Positions 14,401 through 27,359 of a stretch of DNA of 64,000 nt are shown piece by piece. Every line of letters begins with the position of its first letter. Within the stretch, counting starts at the first letter, position 1. Source of the DNA: Symsagittifera roscoffensis (lineage: Eukaryota; Xenacoelomorpha; Acoela; Convolutidae); NCBI RefSeq assembly GCF_963678635.1, contig NC_087071.1, forward strand, positions 30,246,141 through 30,310,140, written 5' to 3'. The notes beneath the pieces were generated by a model that ran no database searches, was not told the origin of the DNA, and saw only the letters and a list, made by a program, of their open reading frames with translations. Both the position numbers and the translations under genes were made by a program.

Positions 14401-15479
14401 TGTTGTTCTTTTAGTTTATGTACCCTCAAACCCACCATAAACAGTTTTGTCGTTTTCGTCTCTGTGGTGAAGTCAGTTGATGTTCTTTGAGTTTATGTAC
14501 CGTTAAACCCTTCATAACCAGTTTTGTCATTTTTGTCTATGTTGAGAAGTCAGTTGATGTTCTTTCAGTTTATGTACCGTTAAACCCTTCATAACCAGTT
14601 TTGTCGTTTTTGTCTATGTGGAGAAGTCAATTGATGTTCTTTTAGTTTATGTACCCTCAAACCCTCCATAACCAGTTTTGTCTTTTTCGTCTATGTGGAG
14701 AAGTCAGTAGATGTTCTTTCAGGCTATGTAACGTTAAACCTTCCATAACCAGTCTTGTCGTTTTCATCTATGTGGAGAAGTCAGTTGATGTTTTTTTAGT
14801 TTATGAACCCTCAAGCCCTCCATAATCAGTTTTGTTGTTTTCGTCTATATGGAGAAGTCAATTGATGTTCTTTTAGTTTATGTACCAATAAACCCTTCGT
14901 AACCAGTTTTGTCGTTTTCATTTTTGTCTATGTGGAGAAGTCATTGATGTTTTTTTAGTTTATGTACCCTCAAACCCTCCATAACCAGTTTTTTCGTTTT
15001 CGTTTTCGTCGATGTGGAGAAATCAATTGATGTTCTTTTAGTTTAAGAACCCTCAAGCCCTCCATAATCAGTTTTGTCGTTTTCGTCTATGTGGAGAAGT
15101 CAGTTGATGTTCTTTCAGTTTATTTCCCGTTAAACCCTTCATAACCAGTTTTGTCGTTGTCGTCTTTGTGGAGAAATTTTTTGATGTTTTTTTAGTTTAT
15201 GTACCCTCAAGCCCTCCATAACCAGTTTTGTCATTTTCGTCTCTGTGGAGAAGTCAGTTGATGTTCTTTGAGTTTTTGTACCGTTAAACCCTTCATAACC
15301 AGTTTTGTCATTTTCGTCTATGTGGAGAAGTCAGTTGATGTTCTTTCAGTTTATGTACCGTTAAACCCTCCATAACCAGTCTTGTCGTTTTCGTCTATTT
15401 GGAGAAGTCAGTTAATCTTTTTTTAGTGTATGTACCGTTTAACCCTCCATAACCAGTTTTGTTGTTTTCGTCTATGTGG

Positions 15480-16380
15480 AGAAGTCAGTTGATGTTTTTT
15501 TAGTTTATGTACCCTCAAGCCCTCCATAACCAGTTTTGTCATTTTCGTCTCTGTGGAGAAGTCAGTTGATGTTCTTTGAGTTTTTGTACCGTTAAACCCT
15601 TCATAACCAGTTTTGTCATTTTCGTCTATGTGGAGAAGTCAGTTGATGTTCTTTCAGTTTATGTACCGTTAAACCCTCCATAACCAGTCTTGTCGTTTTC
15701 GTCTATTTGGAGATGTCAGTTGATGTTTTCTTAGATTATTTCCCGTTAAACCCTTCATAACCAGTTTTATCGTTGTCGTCTATGTGAAGATATCAGTTGT
15801 TGTTCTTTTAGTGTATGTACCGTTAAACCCTCCATAACCAGTTTTGTTGTTTTCGTCTATGTGGAGAAGTCAGTTGATGTTTTTTTAGTTTATGTACCCT
15901 CAAGCCCTCCATAACCAGTTTTGTCATTTTCGTCTCTGTGGAGAAGTCAGTTGATGTTCTTTGAGTTTTTGTACCGTTAAACCCTTCATAACCAGTTTTG
16001 TGATTTTCGTCTATGTGGAGAAGTCAGTTGATGTTCTTTCAGTTTATGTACCGTTAAACCCTCCATAACCAGTCTTGTCGTTTTCGTCTATTTGGAGATG
16101 TCAGTTGATGTTTTCTTAGATTATTTCCCGTTAAACCCTTCATAACCAGTTTTATCGTTGTCGTCTATGTGAAGATATCAGTTGTTGTTCTTTTAGTGTA
16201 TGTACCGTTAAACCCTCCATAACCAGTTTTGTTGTTTTCGTCTATGTGGAGAAGTCAGTTGATGTTTTTTTAGTTTATGTACCCTCAAGCCCTCCATAAC
16301 CAGTTTTGTCATTTTCGTCTCTGTGGAGAAGTCAGTTGATGTTCTTTGAGTTTTTGTACCGTTAAACCCTTCATAACCAG
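15480..16380. repeat. Satellite: 385-bp (5-monomer) higher-order repeat
   Basis: The marker AGTTTTTGTACCG begins at 15271, 15579, 15964 and 16349. The last two spacings are exactly 385 bp, five 77-bp monomers, and the first is 308 bp, four monomers. The intervening sequence is nearly identical between copies, so this is the cleanest and probably youngest higher-order repeat of the array. Confidence 0.85.
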
Positions 16381-17269
16381 TTTTGTCTTTTTCGTCTATG
16401 TGGAGAAGTCAGTAGATGTTGTTTCAGTGTATGTACCGTTAAACCCTCCATAACCAGTCTTGTCGTTTTCGTCTATGTGGAGAAGTCAGTTGATGTTTTT
16501 TTAGTTTATGTACCCTCAAGCCCTCCATAACCAGTTTTGTCATTTTCGTCTCTGTGGAGAAGTCATCTGATGTTCTTTGATTTTATGTACCGTTAAACCC
16601 TCCATAATCAGTTTTGTTGTTTTCGTCTATATGGAGAAGTCAGTTGATGTTCTTTTAGTTTATGTACCAATAAACCCTTCGATACCACTTTTGTCGTTTT
16701 CTTTTTCGTCTATGTGGAGAAGTCAATTGATGTTCTTTTAGTTTAGGCACCCTCAAACCCTCCATAACCAGTTTTTTCGTTTTCGTTTTCGTCGATTTGG
16801 AGAAGTCAGCTGATGTTCTTTTAATTTATGTACCCTCGAGCCCTCCATAATCAGTTTTGTTGTTTTTGTCTATATGGAGAAGTCAATTGATGTTCTTTTA
16901 GTTTATGTACCAATAAACCGTTCGTAACCAGTTTTGTCGTTTTCATTTTTGTCTATATGGAGAAGTCAATTGATGTTCTTTTAGTTTATGTACCCTCAAA
17001 CCCTCAATAACCAGTTTTGTTGTTTTTGTCTATGTGGAGAAGTCAGTTGATGCTCTTTCAGTTTATGTACCGTTAAACCCTTCATAACCAGTTTTGTCGT
17101 TTTCGTCTATCTGGAGAAGTCACTTGATGTTCTTTCAGTTTAAGTACCGTTAAACCCTCCATAACCAGTTTTGTCGTTTTCGTTTTCGTCGATTTGGAGA
17201 AGTCAATTGATGTTCTTTTAGTTTATGTACCCTCAAACCCTCCATAAACAGTTTAATCGTTTTCGTCTA

Positions 17270-18262
17270 TTTCGAGAAGTCAGTTGATGTTCTTTCAGTT
17301 TATTTCCCGTAAAACCCTTCATAACCAGCTTTGTAGTTGTCGTCTATGTGGAGAAATTAGTTGTTGTTCTTTTAGTGTATGTACCGTTAAACCCTCCATA
17401 ACCAGTTTTGTCGTTTTCGTCTATGTGGAGAAGTCAGTTGATGTTTTTTTAGTTTATGTATCCTCAAACCCTCCGTAACCAGTTTTGCCCTCTTCGTCTC
17501 TGTGGAGAAGTCAGTTGATGTTCTTTTAGTGTATGTACCGTTAAACCCCTTCATAACCAGTTTTGTCGTTTTCGTCTATCTGGAGACGTCACTTGATGTT
17601 CTTTCAGTTTATGTACCGTTAAACCCTCCATAACCGGTTTTGTCGTTTACGTTTTCGTCGATGTGGAGAAGTCAATTGATGTTCTTTTAGTTTATGTACC
17701 CTCAAACCCTCCATAAACAGTTTTGTCGTTTTCGTCTATTTCGAGAAGTCAGTTGATGTTCTTTCAGTTTATTGCCCGTAAAACCCTTCATAACCAGCTT
17801 TGTCGTTGTCGTCTATGTGGAGAAATCAGTTGTTGTTCTTTTAGTGTATGTACCGTTAAACCCCTTCATAACCAGTTTTGTCGTTTTCGTCTATCTGGAG
17901 ACGTCACTTAATGTTCTTTCAGTTTATGTACCGTTAAACCCTCCATAACCGGTTTTGTCGTTTACGTTTTCGTCGATGTGGAGAAGTCAATTGATGTTCT
18001 TTTAGTTTATGTACCCTCAAACCCTCCATAAACAGTTTTGTCGTTTTCGTCTATTTCGAGAAGTCAGTTGATGTTCTTTCAGTTTATTTCCCGTAAAACC
18101 CTTCATAACCAGCTTTGTCGTTGTCGTCTATGTGGAGAAATCAGTTGTTGTTCTTTTAGTGTATGTACCGTTAAACCCTCCATAACCATTTTTGTCGTTT
18201 TCGTCTATGTGGAGGAGTCAGTTGATGTTTTTTTAGTTTATGTACCCTCAAACCCTCCGTAA
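17270..18262. repeat. Satellite: TTCGAGAAG-marked 315-bp duplication
   Basis: The variant CTATTTCGAGAAGTC occurs at about 17,271, 17,740 and 18,055. The last two are 315 bp apart and are embedded in near-identical flanks that share TTTACGTTTTCGTCG and ATAACCGGTTTTG. That is four monomers, one of them the 83-bp type. Confidence 0.7.
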
Positions 18263-18949
18263 CCAGTTTTGTCCTTTTCGTCTCTGTGGAGAAGTCAGTT
18301 GATGTTCTTTGAGTTTATGTACCGTTAAACCCTTCATAACCAGTTTTGTCATTTTCGTCTATGTGGAGAAGTCAGTTGATGTTCTTTGAGTTTATGTACC
18401 GTTAAAACCTTCATAACCAGCTTTGTCGTTGTCGTCTATGTGGAGAAATCAGTTGTTGTTCTTTTAGTGTATGTACCGTTAAACCCTCCATAACCATTTT
18501 TGTCGTTTTCGTCTATGTGGAGGAGTCAGTTGATGTTTTTTTAGTTTATGTACCCTCAAACCCTCCGTAACCAGTTTTGTCCTTTTCGTCTCTCTGGAGA
18601 AGTCAGTTGATGTTCTTTGAGTTTATGTACCGTTAAACCCTTCATAACCAGTTTTGTCATTTTCGTCTATGTGGAGAAGTCAGTTGATGTTTTTTTAGTT
18701 TATGTACCCTCAAACCCTCCGTAACCAGTTTTGTCCTTTTCGTCTATGTGGAGAAATCAGTTGTTGTTCTTTTAGTGTATGTACCGTTAAACCCTCCATA
18801 ACCAGTTTTGTCGTTTTCGTCTATGTGGAGAAGTCATTTGATGTTTTTTTAGTTTATGTACCCTCAAACCCTCCGTAACCAGTTTTGTCCTTTTCGTCTC
18901 TGTGGAGAAGTCAGTTGATGTTCTTTGAGTTTATGTACCGTTAAAACCT

Positions 18950-21461
18950 TCATAACCAGTTTTGTCATTTTCGTCTATGTGGAGAAGTCAGTTGATGTTC
19001 TTTCAGTTATGTACCGTTAAACCCTTCATAACCAGTTTTGTCGTTGTCGTCTATGTGAAGAAATCAGTGGTTGTTCTTTTAGTAAATGTACCGTTAAACC
19101 CTCCATAAGCAGTTTTGTCGTTTTTGTCTATGTGGAGAAGTCAATTGATGTTCTTTTAGTTTATGTACCCTCAAACCCTCCATAACCAGTTTTGTCTTTT
19201 TCGTCTATGTGGAGAAGTCAGTAGATGTTCTTTCAGTGTATGTAACGTTAAGCCCTCAATAACCAGTCTTGTCGTTTTCGTCTATGTGGAGAGGTCAGTT
19301 GATGTTTTTTTAGTTTATGAACCCTCAAACCCTCCATAATCAGTTTTGTTGTTTTCGTCTATATGGAGAAGTCAATTGATGTTCTTTTAGTTTATGTACC
19401 AATAAACCCTTCGTAACCAGTTTTGTCGTTTTCATTTTTGTCTATGTGGAGAAGTCAGTTGATTTTTTTTTAGTTTATGTAACCTCAAACCCTCCATAAC
19501 CAGTTTTGCCCTTTTTGTTTGCGTGGAGAAGTCAGTTGATGTTCTTTTAGTGTATGTACCGTTAAACCCTCCATAACCAGTTTTGTCGTTTTCGTCTATG
19601 TGGAGATGTCAGTTGATGTTTTTTAGTTTATGTACCCTCAAACCCTCCATAACCAGTTTTGTCCTTTTCGTCTCTGTGGAGAGGAGAAGTCAGTTGATGT
19701 TCTTTGAGTTTATGTACCGTTAAACCCTCCATAATCCGTTTTGTTGTTTTCGTCTATATGGAGAAGTCAGTTGATGTTCTTTTAGTTTATGTACCAATAA
19801 ACACTTCGTAACCAGTTTCGTCGTTTTCGTTTTCGTCGATGTGGAGAAGTCAATTGATGTTCTTTTAGTTTATGTACCCTCAAACCCTCCATAACCAGTT
19901 TTGTCGTTTTCGTCTCTGTGGAGAAGTCAGTTGATGTTCTTTGAGTTTATGTACCGTTAAACCCTTCATAACCAGTTTTGTCATTTTCGTCTATGTGGAG
20001 AAGTCAGTTGATGTTCTTTGAGTTTATGTACCGTTAAACCCTTCATAACCAGCTTTGTCGTTGTCGTCTATGTGGAGAAATCAGTTGTTGTTCTTTTAGA
20101 GTATAAACCGTTAAACCCTCCATAACCAGTTTTGTCGTTTTCGTCTATGTGGAGAAGTCATTTGATGTTTTTTTAGTTTATGTACCCTCAAACCCTCCGT
20201 AACCAGTTTTGTCCTTTTCGTCTATGTGGAGAAGTCAGAGATGTTCTTTCAGTGTATGTAACGTTAAGCCCTCCATAACCAGTCTTGTCGTTTTCGTCTA
20301 TGTGGAGAAGTCAGTTGATGTTTTTTTAGTTTATGAACCCTCAAACCCTCCATAATCAGTTTTGTTGTTTTCGTCTATATGGAGAAGTCAATTGATGTTC
20401 TTTTAGTTTATGTACCCTCAAACCCTCCATAACCAGTTTTGTCGTTTTCGTCTCTGCGGAGAAGTCAGTTGATGTTCTTTCAGTTTATGTACCCTCAAAC
20501 CCTCCATAACCAGTTTTGTCGTTTTCGTCTCTGTGGAGAAGTCAGTTGATGTTCTTTGAGTTTATGTACCGTTAAACCTTTCATAACCAGTTTTGTCATT
20601 TTCGTCTATGTGGAGAAGTCAGTTGATGTTCTTTCAGTTATGTACCGTTAAACCCTTCATAACCAGTTTTGTCGTTGTCGTCTATGTGAAGAAATCAGTA
20701 GTTGTTCTTTTAGTAAATGTACCGTTAAACCCTCCATAACCAGTTTTGTCGTTTTTGTCTATGTGGAGAAGTCAATTGATGTTCTTTTAGTTTATGTACC
20801 CTCAAACCCTCCATAACCAGTTTTGTCTTTTTCGTCTATGTGGAGAAGTCAGTAGATGTTCTTTCAGTGTATGTAACGTTAAGCCCTCCATAACCAGTCT
20901 TGTCGTTTTCGTCTATGTGGAGAAGTCAGTTGATGTTTTTTTAGTTTATGAACCCTCAAACCCTCCATAATCAGTTTTGTTGTTTTCGTCTATATGGAGA
21001 AGTCAATTGATGTTCTTTTAGTTTATGTACCAATAAACCCTTCGTAACCAGTTTTGTCGTTTTCATTTTTGTCTATGTGGAGAAGTCAGTTGATGTTTTT
21101 TTAGTTTATGTAACCTCAAACCCTCCATAACCAGTTTTGCCCTTTTTGTTTGCGTGGAGAAGTCAGTTGATGTTCTTTTAGTGTATGTACCGTTAAACCC
21201 TCCATAACCAGTTTTGTCGTTTTCGTCTATGTGGAGATGTCAGTTGATGTTTTTTAGTTTATGTACCCTCAAACCCTCCATAACCAGTTTTGTCCTTTTC
21301 GTCTCTGTGGAGAGGAGAAATCAGTTGATGTTCTTTGAGTTTATGTACCGTTAAACCCTCCATAATCCGTTTTGTTGATTTCGTCTATATGGAAAAGTCA
21401 GTTGATGTTCTTTTAGTTTATGTACCAATAAACACTTCGTAACCAGTTTCGTTGTTTTCGT
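18950..21461. repeat. Satellite: 1,631-bp higher-order duplication
   Basis: Rare variants repeat at a constant offset of 1,631 bp: TTTCAGTTATGTACCG at 19001 and 20632, AGTAAATGTACCG at 19081 and 20712, and ACACTTCGTAACC at 19801 and 21432. The second copy ends near 21,461. The period is almost the same as the 1,632 bp seen at 5.4-8.6 kb, although the variants differ. Confidence 0.85.
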
Positions 21462-22009
21462 TTTCGTCTATGTGGAGAATCAATTGATGTTCTTTTAGTT
21501 TATGTACCAATAAACCCTTCGTAACCAGTTTTGTCGTTTTCGTTTTCGTCGATGTGGAGAAGTCAATTGATGTTCTTTTAGTTTATGTACCCTCAAACCC
21601 TCCATAACCAGTTTTGTCGTTTTCGTCTATGTGGAGAAGTCAGTTGATGTTCTTTCAGTTTATTTCCCGTTAAACCCTTCATAACCAGTTTTGTCGTTGT
21701 CGTCTATGTGGAGAAATCAGTTGTTGTTCTTTTAGTGTATGTACCGTTAAACCCCCCATAACCAGTTTTGTCGTTTTCGTCTATGTGGAGAAATCAGTTG
21801 TTGTTCTTTCAGTGTATGTACCGTTAAACCCTCCATAACCAGTTTTGTCGTTTTCGTCTATGTGGAGAAGTCAGTTGATGTTTTTTTAGTTTATGTACCC
21901 TCAAACCCTCCATAACCAGTTTTGTCCTTTTCGTCTCTGTGGAGAGGAGAAGTCAGTTGATGTTCTTTTAGTTTATGTACCGTTAAACCCTCCATAATCC
22001 GTTTTGTTG

Positions 22010-25000
22010 ATTTCGTCTATATGGAGAAGTCAGTTGATGTTATTTTAGTTTATGTACCAATAAACCCTTCGTAACCAGTTTTGCCGTTTTCGTTTTCGTC
22101 TATGTGGAGAAGTCAATTGATGTTCTTTTAATTTAGGTACCCTCAAACCCTCCAAAACCAGTTTTTTCGTTTTCGTTTTCGTCAATGTGGAGAAATCAAT
22201 TGATGTTCTTTTAGTTTATGTACCCTCAAACCCTCCATAACCAGTTTTGTCGTTTTCGTCTATGTGGAGAAGTCAGTTGATGTTCTTTCAGTTTATTTCC
22301 CATTAAACCCTTCATAACCAGTTTTGTCGTTGTCGTCTATGTGGAGAAATCAGTTGTTGTTCTTTTAGTGTCTGTACCGTTAAACCCTCCATAACCAGTT
22401 TTGTCGTTTTCGTCTATGTGGAGAAGTCAGTTGATGTTTTTTTAGTTTATGTACCCTCAAACCCTCCATAACCAGTTTTGTCTTTTTCGTCTCTGTGGAG
22501 AAGTCAGTTGATGTTCTTTGAGTTTATGTACAGTTAAACCCTTCATAACCAAATTGTCATTTTCGTCTATGTGGAGAAGTCAGTTGATGTTCTTTCAGTT
22601 TATGTACCGTTAAACCCTTCATAACCAGTTTTGTCGTTGTCGTCTATGTGAAGATATCAGTTGTTGTTCTTTTAGTGTATGTACCGTTAAACCCTCCATA
22701 ACCAGTTTTGTCGTTTTTGTCTATGTGGAGAAGTCAATTGATGTTCTTTTACTTTATGTACCCTCAAACCCTCCATAACCAGTTTTGTCGTTTTCGTCTA
22801 TGTGGAGAAGTCAGTTGATGTTCTTTCAGTTTATTTCCCGTTAAACCCTTCGTAACCAGTTTTGTCGTTGTCGTCTATATGGCGAAATCAGTTGTTGTTC
22901 TTTTGTGTATGTACCGTTAAACCCTCCATAACCAGTTTTGTCGTTTTTGTCTATGTGGAGAAGTCAGTTGATGTTTTTTTAGTTTATGTACCCTCAAACC
23001 CTCCATAACCAGTTTTGTCCTTTTCGTCTCTGTGGAGAAGTCAGGTGTTGTTCTTTGAGTTTATGTACCGTTAAACCCTTCATAACCAGTTTTGTCATTT
23101 TCGTCTATGTGGAGAAGTCAGTTGATGTTCTTTTAGTTTATGTACCGTTAAACCCTTCATAACAAGTTTTGTCGTTGTCGTCTATGTGAAGAAATCAGTT
23201 GTTGTTGTTTTTTCGTGTATGTACCGTTAAACCCTCCATAACCAGTTTTGTCGTTTTTTTTTCTATGTGGAGAAGTCAACTGATGTTCTTTTAGTTTATG
23301 TACCCTCAAACCCTCCATAACCAGTTTTGTCTTTTTCGTCTATGTGGAGAAATCATTAGATTTTTTTTTGTTTATTTCCCGTTAAACCCTCCATAACCAG
23401 TCTTGTCGTTATCGTCTATGTGGAGATGTCAGTTGATGTTTTTTTAGTTTATTTCCCGTTAAACCCTTCATAACCAGTTTTGTCGTTGTCGTCTATGTGG
23501 AGAAATCAGTTGTTGTTCTTTTAGTGTATGTACCGTTAAACCCTCCATAACCAGTTTTGTCGTTTTCGTCTATATGGAGAAGTCAGTTGATGTTCTTTTA
23601 GTTTATGTACCAATAAACCCTTCGATACCAGTTTTGTCGTTTTTGTTCTCGTCGATGTGGAGAAGTCAATTGATGTTCTTTTAGTTTATGTACCCTCAAA
23701 CCCTCAATAACCAGTTTTGTTGTTTTTGTCTATATGGAGAAGTCAGTTGATGTTATTTTAGTTTATGTACCAATAAACCCTTCGTAACCAGTTTTGCCGT
23801 TTTCGTTTTCGTCTATGTGGAGAAGTCAATTGATGTTCTTTTAGTTTAGGTACCCTCAAACCCTCCAAAACCAGTTTTTTCGTTTTCGTTTTCGTCAATG
23901 TGGAGAAGTCAATTGATGTTCTTTTAGTTTATGTACCCTCAAACCCTCCATAACCAGTTTTGTCGTTTTCGTCTATGTGGAGAAGTCAGTTGATGTTCTT
24001 TCAGTTTATTTCCCATTAAACCCTTCATAACCAGTTTTGTCGTTGTCGTCTATGTGGAGAAATCAGTTGTTGTTCTTTTAGTGTCTGTACCGTTAAACCC
24101 TCCATAACCAGTTTTGTCGTTTTCGTCTATGTGGAGAAGTCAGTTGATGTTTTTTTAGTTTATGTACCCTCAAACCCTCCATAATCAGTTTTGTCTTTTT
24201 CGTCTCTGTGGAGAAGTCAGTTGATGTTCTTTGAGTTTATGTACAGTTAAACCCTTCATAACCAAATTGTCATTTTCGTCTATGTGGAGAAGTCAGTTGA
24301 TGTTCTTTCAGTTTATGTACCGTTAAACCCTTCATAACCAGTTTTGTCGTTGTCGTCTATGTGAAGATATCAGTTGTTGTTCTTTTAGTGTATGTACCGT
24401 TAAACCCTCCATAACCAGTTTTGTCGTTTTTGTCTATGTGGAGAAGTCAATTGATGTTCTTTTACTTTATGTACCCTCAAACCCTCCATAACCAGTTTTG
24501 TCGTTTTCGTCTATGTGGAGAAGTCAGTTGATGTTCTTTCAGTTTATTTCCCGTTAAACCCTTCGTAACCAGTTTTGTCGTTGTCGTCTATGTGGCGAAA
24601 TCAGTTGTTGTTCTTTTGTGTATGTACCGTTAAGCCCTCCATAACCAGTTTTGTCGTTTTTGTCTATGTGGAGAAGTCAGTTGATGTTTTTTTAGTTTAT
24701 GTACCCTCAAACCCTCCATAACCAGTTTTGTCCTTTTCGTCTCTGTGGAGAAGTCAGGTGTTGTTCTTTGAGTTTATGTACCGTTAAACCCTTCATAACC
24801 AGTTTTGTCATTTTCGTCTATGTGGAGAAGTCAGTTGATGTTCTTTTAGTTTATGTACCGTTAAACCCTTCATAACAAGTTTTGTCGTTGTCGTCTATGT
24901 GAAGAAATCAGTTGTTGTTGTTTTTTCGTGTATGTACCGTTAAACCCTCCATAACCAGTTTTGTCGTTTTTTTTTTCTATGTGGAGAAGTCAACTGATGT

Positions 25001-25410
25001 TCTTTTAGTTTATGTACCCTCAAACCCTCCATAACCAGTTTTGTCTTTTTCGTCTATGTGGAGAAGTCAGTAGATTTTTTTTTTGTTTATTTCCCGTTAA
25101 ACCCTCCATAACCAGTCTTGTCGTTATCGTCTATGTGGAGATGTCAGTTGATGTTTTTTTAATTTATTTCCCGTTAAACCCTTCATAACCAGTTTTGTCG
25201 TTGTCGTCTATGTGGAGAAATCAGTTGTTGTTCTTTTAGTGTATGTACCGTTAAACCCTCCATAACCAGTTTTGTCGTTTTCGTCTATATGGAGAAGTCA
25301 GTTGATGTTCTTTTAGTTTATGTACCAATAAACCCTTCGATACCAGTTTTGTCGTTTTCGTTTTCGTCGATGTGGAGAAGTCAATTGATGTTCTTTTAGT
25401 TTATTTCCCG
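22010..25410. repeat. Satellite: tandem 1,713-bp higher-order duplication
   Basis: GATGTTATTTTAG lies at about 22,041 and 23,754 (offset 1,713). CCCTCCAAAACCAG lies near 22,140 and 23,853 (1,713). The poly-T variant before CTATGTGGAGAAGTCAACTG lies at 23,263 and 24,977 (1,714). The copies are adjacent and differ by a few bases only. Confidence 0.85.
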
Positions 25411-27050
25411 TTAAACCCTCCATAACCAGTTTTGTCGTTTTCGTCTATGTGGAGAAGTCAGTTGATGTTCTTTCAGTTTATTTCCCGTTAAACCCTTCAT
25501 AACCAGTTTTGTCGTTGTCGTCTATGTGGAGAAATCAGTTGTTGTTCTCTTAGTGTATGTACCGTTAAACCCTCCATAACCAGTTTTGTCGTTTTCGTCT
25601 CTGTGGAGAAGTCAGTTGATGTTTTTTTAGTTTATGTACCCTCAAACCCTCCATAACCAGTTTTGTCGTTTTCGTCTATGTGGAGAAGTCAGTTGATGTT
25701 CTTTCAGTTTATTTCCCGTTAAACCCTTCATAACCAGTTTTGTCGTTGTCGTCTATGTGGAGAAATCAGTTGTTGTTCTCTTAGTGTATGTACCGTTAAA
25801 CACTCCATAACCAGTTTTGTCGTTTTCGTCTCTGTGGAGAAGTCAGTTGATGTTTTTTTAGTTTATTTCCCGTTAAACCCTCCATAACCAGTCTTGTCGT
25901 TATCGTCTATGTGGAGATGTCAGTTGATGTTTTTTAGTTTATTTCCCGTTAAACCCTTCATAACCAGTTTTGTCGTTGTCGTCTATGTGGAGAAATCAGT
26001 TGTTGTTCTTTTAGTGTATGTACCGTTAAACCCTCCATAACCAGTTTTGTCGTTTTCGTCTATGTGAAGAAATCAGTTGTTGTTGTTTTTTCGTGTATGT
26101 ACCGTTAAACCCTCCATAACCAGTTTTGTCGTTTTTTTTTCTATGTGGAGAAGTCAACTGATGTTCTTTTAGTTTATGTACCCTCAAACCCTCCATAACC
26201 AGTTTTGTCTTTTTCGTCTATGTGGAGAAGTCAGTAGATGTTTTTTTTGTTTATTTCCCGTTAAACCCTCCATAACCAGTCTTGTCGTTATCGTCTATGT
26301 GGAGATGTCAGTTGATGTTTTTTTAGTTTATTTCCCGTTAAACCCTTCATAACCAGTTTTGTCGTTGTCGTCTATGTGGAGAAATCAGTTGTTGTTCTTT
26401 TAGTGTATGTACCGTTAAACCCTCCATAACCAGTTTTGTCGTTTTCGTCTATATGGAGAAGTCAGTTGATGTTCTTTTAGTTTATGTACCAATAAACCCT
26501 TCGATACCAGTTTTGTTTTTTGTCGTTTTCGTTTTCGTCGATGTGGAGAAGTCAATTGATGTTCTTTTAGTTTATTTCCCGTTAAACCCTCCATAACCAG
26601 TTTTGTCGTTTTCGTCTATGTGGAGAAGTCAGTTGATGTTCTTTCAGTTTATTTCCCGTTAAACCCTTCATAACCAGTTTTGTCGTTGTCGTCTATGTGG
26701 AGAAATCAGTTGTTGTTCTCTTAGTGTATGTACCGTTAAACCCTCCATAACCAGTTTTGTCGTTTTCGTCTCTGTGGAGAAGTCAGTTGATGTTTTTTTA
26801 GTTTATGTACCCTCAAACCCTCCATAACCAGTTTTGTCGTTTTCGTCTATGTGGAGAAGTCAGTTGATGTTCTTTCAGTTTATTTCCCGTTAAACCCTTC
26901 ATAACCAGTTTTGTCGTTGTCGTCTATGTGGAGAAATCAGTTGTTGTTCTCTTAGTGTACGTACCGTTAAACACTCCATAACCAGTTTTGTCGTTTTCGT
27001 CTCTGTGGAGAAGTCAGTTGATGTTTTTTTAGTTTATGTACCCTCAAACC
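24900..27050. repeat. Satellite: 1,164-1,171-bp higher-order duplication
   Basis: The poly-T CTATGTGGAGAAGTCAACTG variant recurs at 24,977 and 26,141 (1,164 bp). GTTGTTCTCTTAG recurs at 25,541 and 26,712 and at 25,772 and 26,943 (both 1,171 bp). The 7-bp difference is a small T/G insertion near 26,515. This duplication overlaps the end of the 1,713-bp one, so a third partial copy of that block is present. Confidence 0.8.
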
Positions 27051-27359
27051 CTCCATAACCAGTTTTGTCCTTTTCGTCTCTGTGGAGAAGTCCGTTGATG
27101 TTCTTTGAGTTTATGTACCGTTAAACCCTTCATAACCAGTTTTGTCTTTTTCATCTATGTGGAGAAGTCAGTTGATGTTCTTTCGGTTTATGTACCGTTA
27201 AACCCTTCATAACCAGTTTTGTCGTTGTCGTCTATGTGAAGATATCAGTTGTTGTTCTTTTAGTGTATGTACCGTTAAACCCTCCATAACCAGTTTTGTC
27301 TTTTTCGTCTATGTGAAGAAGTCAGTAGATGTTCTTTCAGTGTATGTACCGTTAAACCC

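Noticed and set aside
6479-18262. Ten ORFs of 60-86 codons with similar Phe/Val/Cys-rich products inside the satellite
   Set aside because: They are translations of the 77-bp repeat, recur with it and have no independent start, stop or codon signal.
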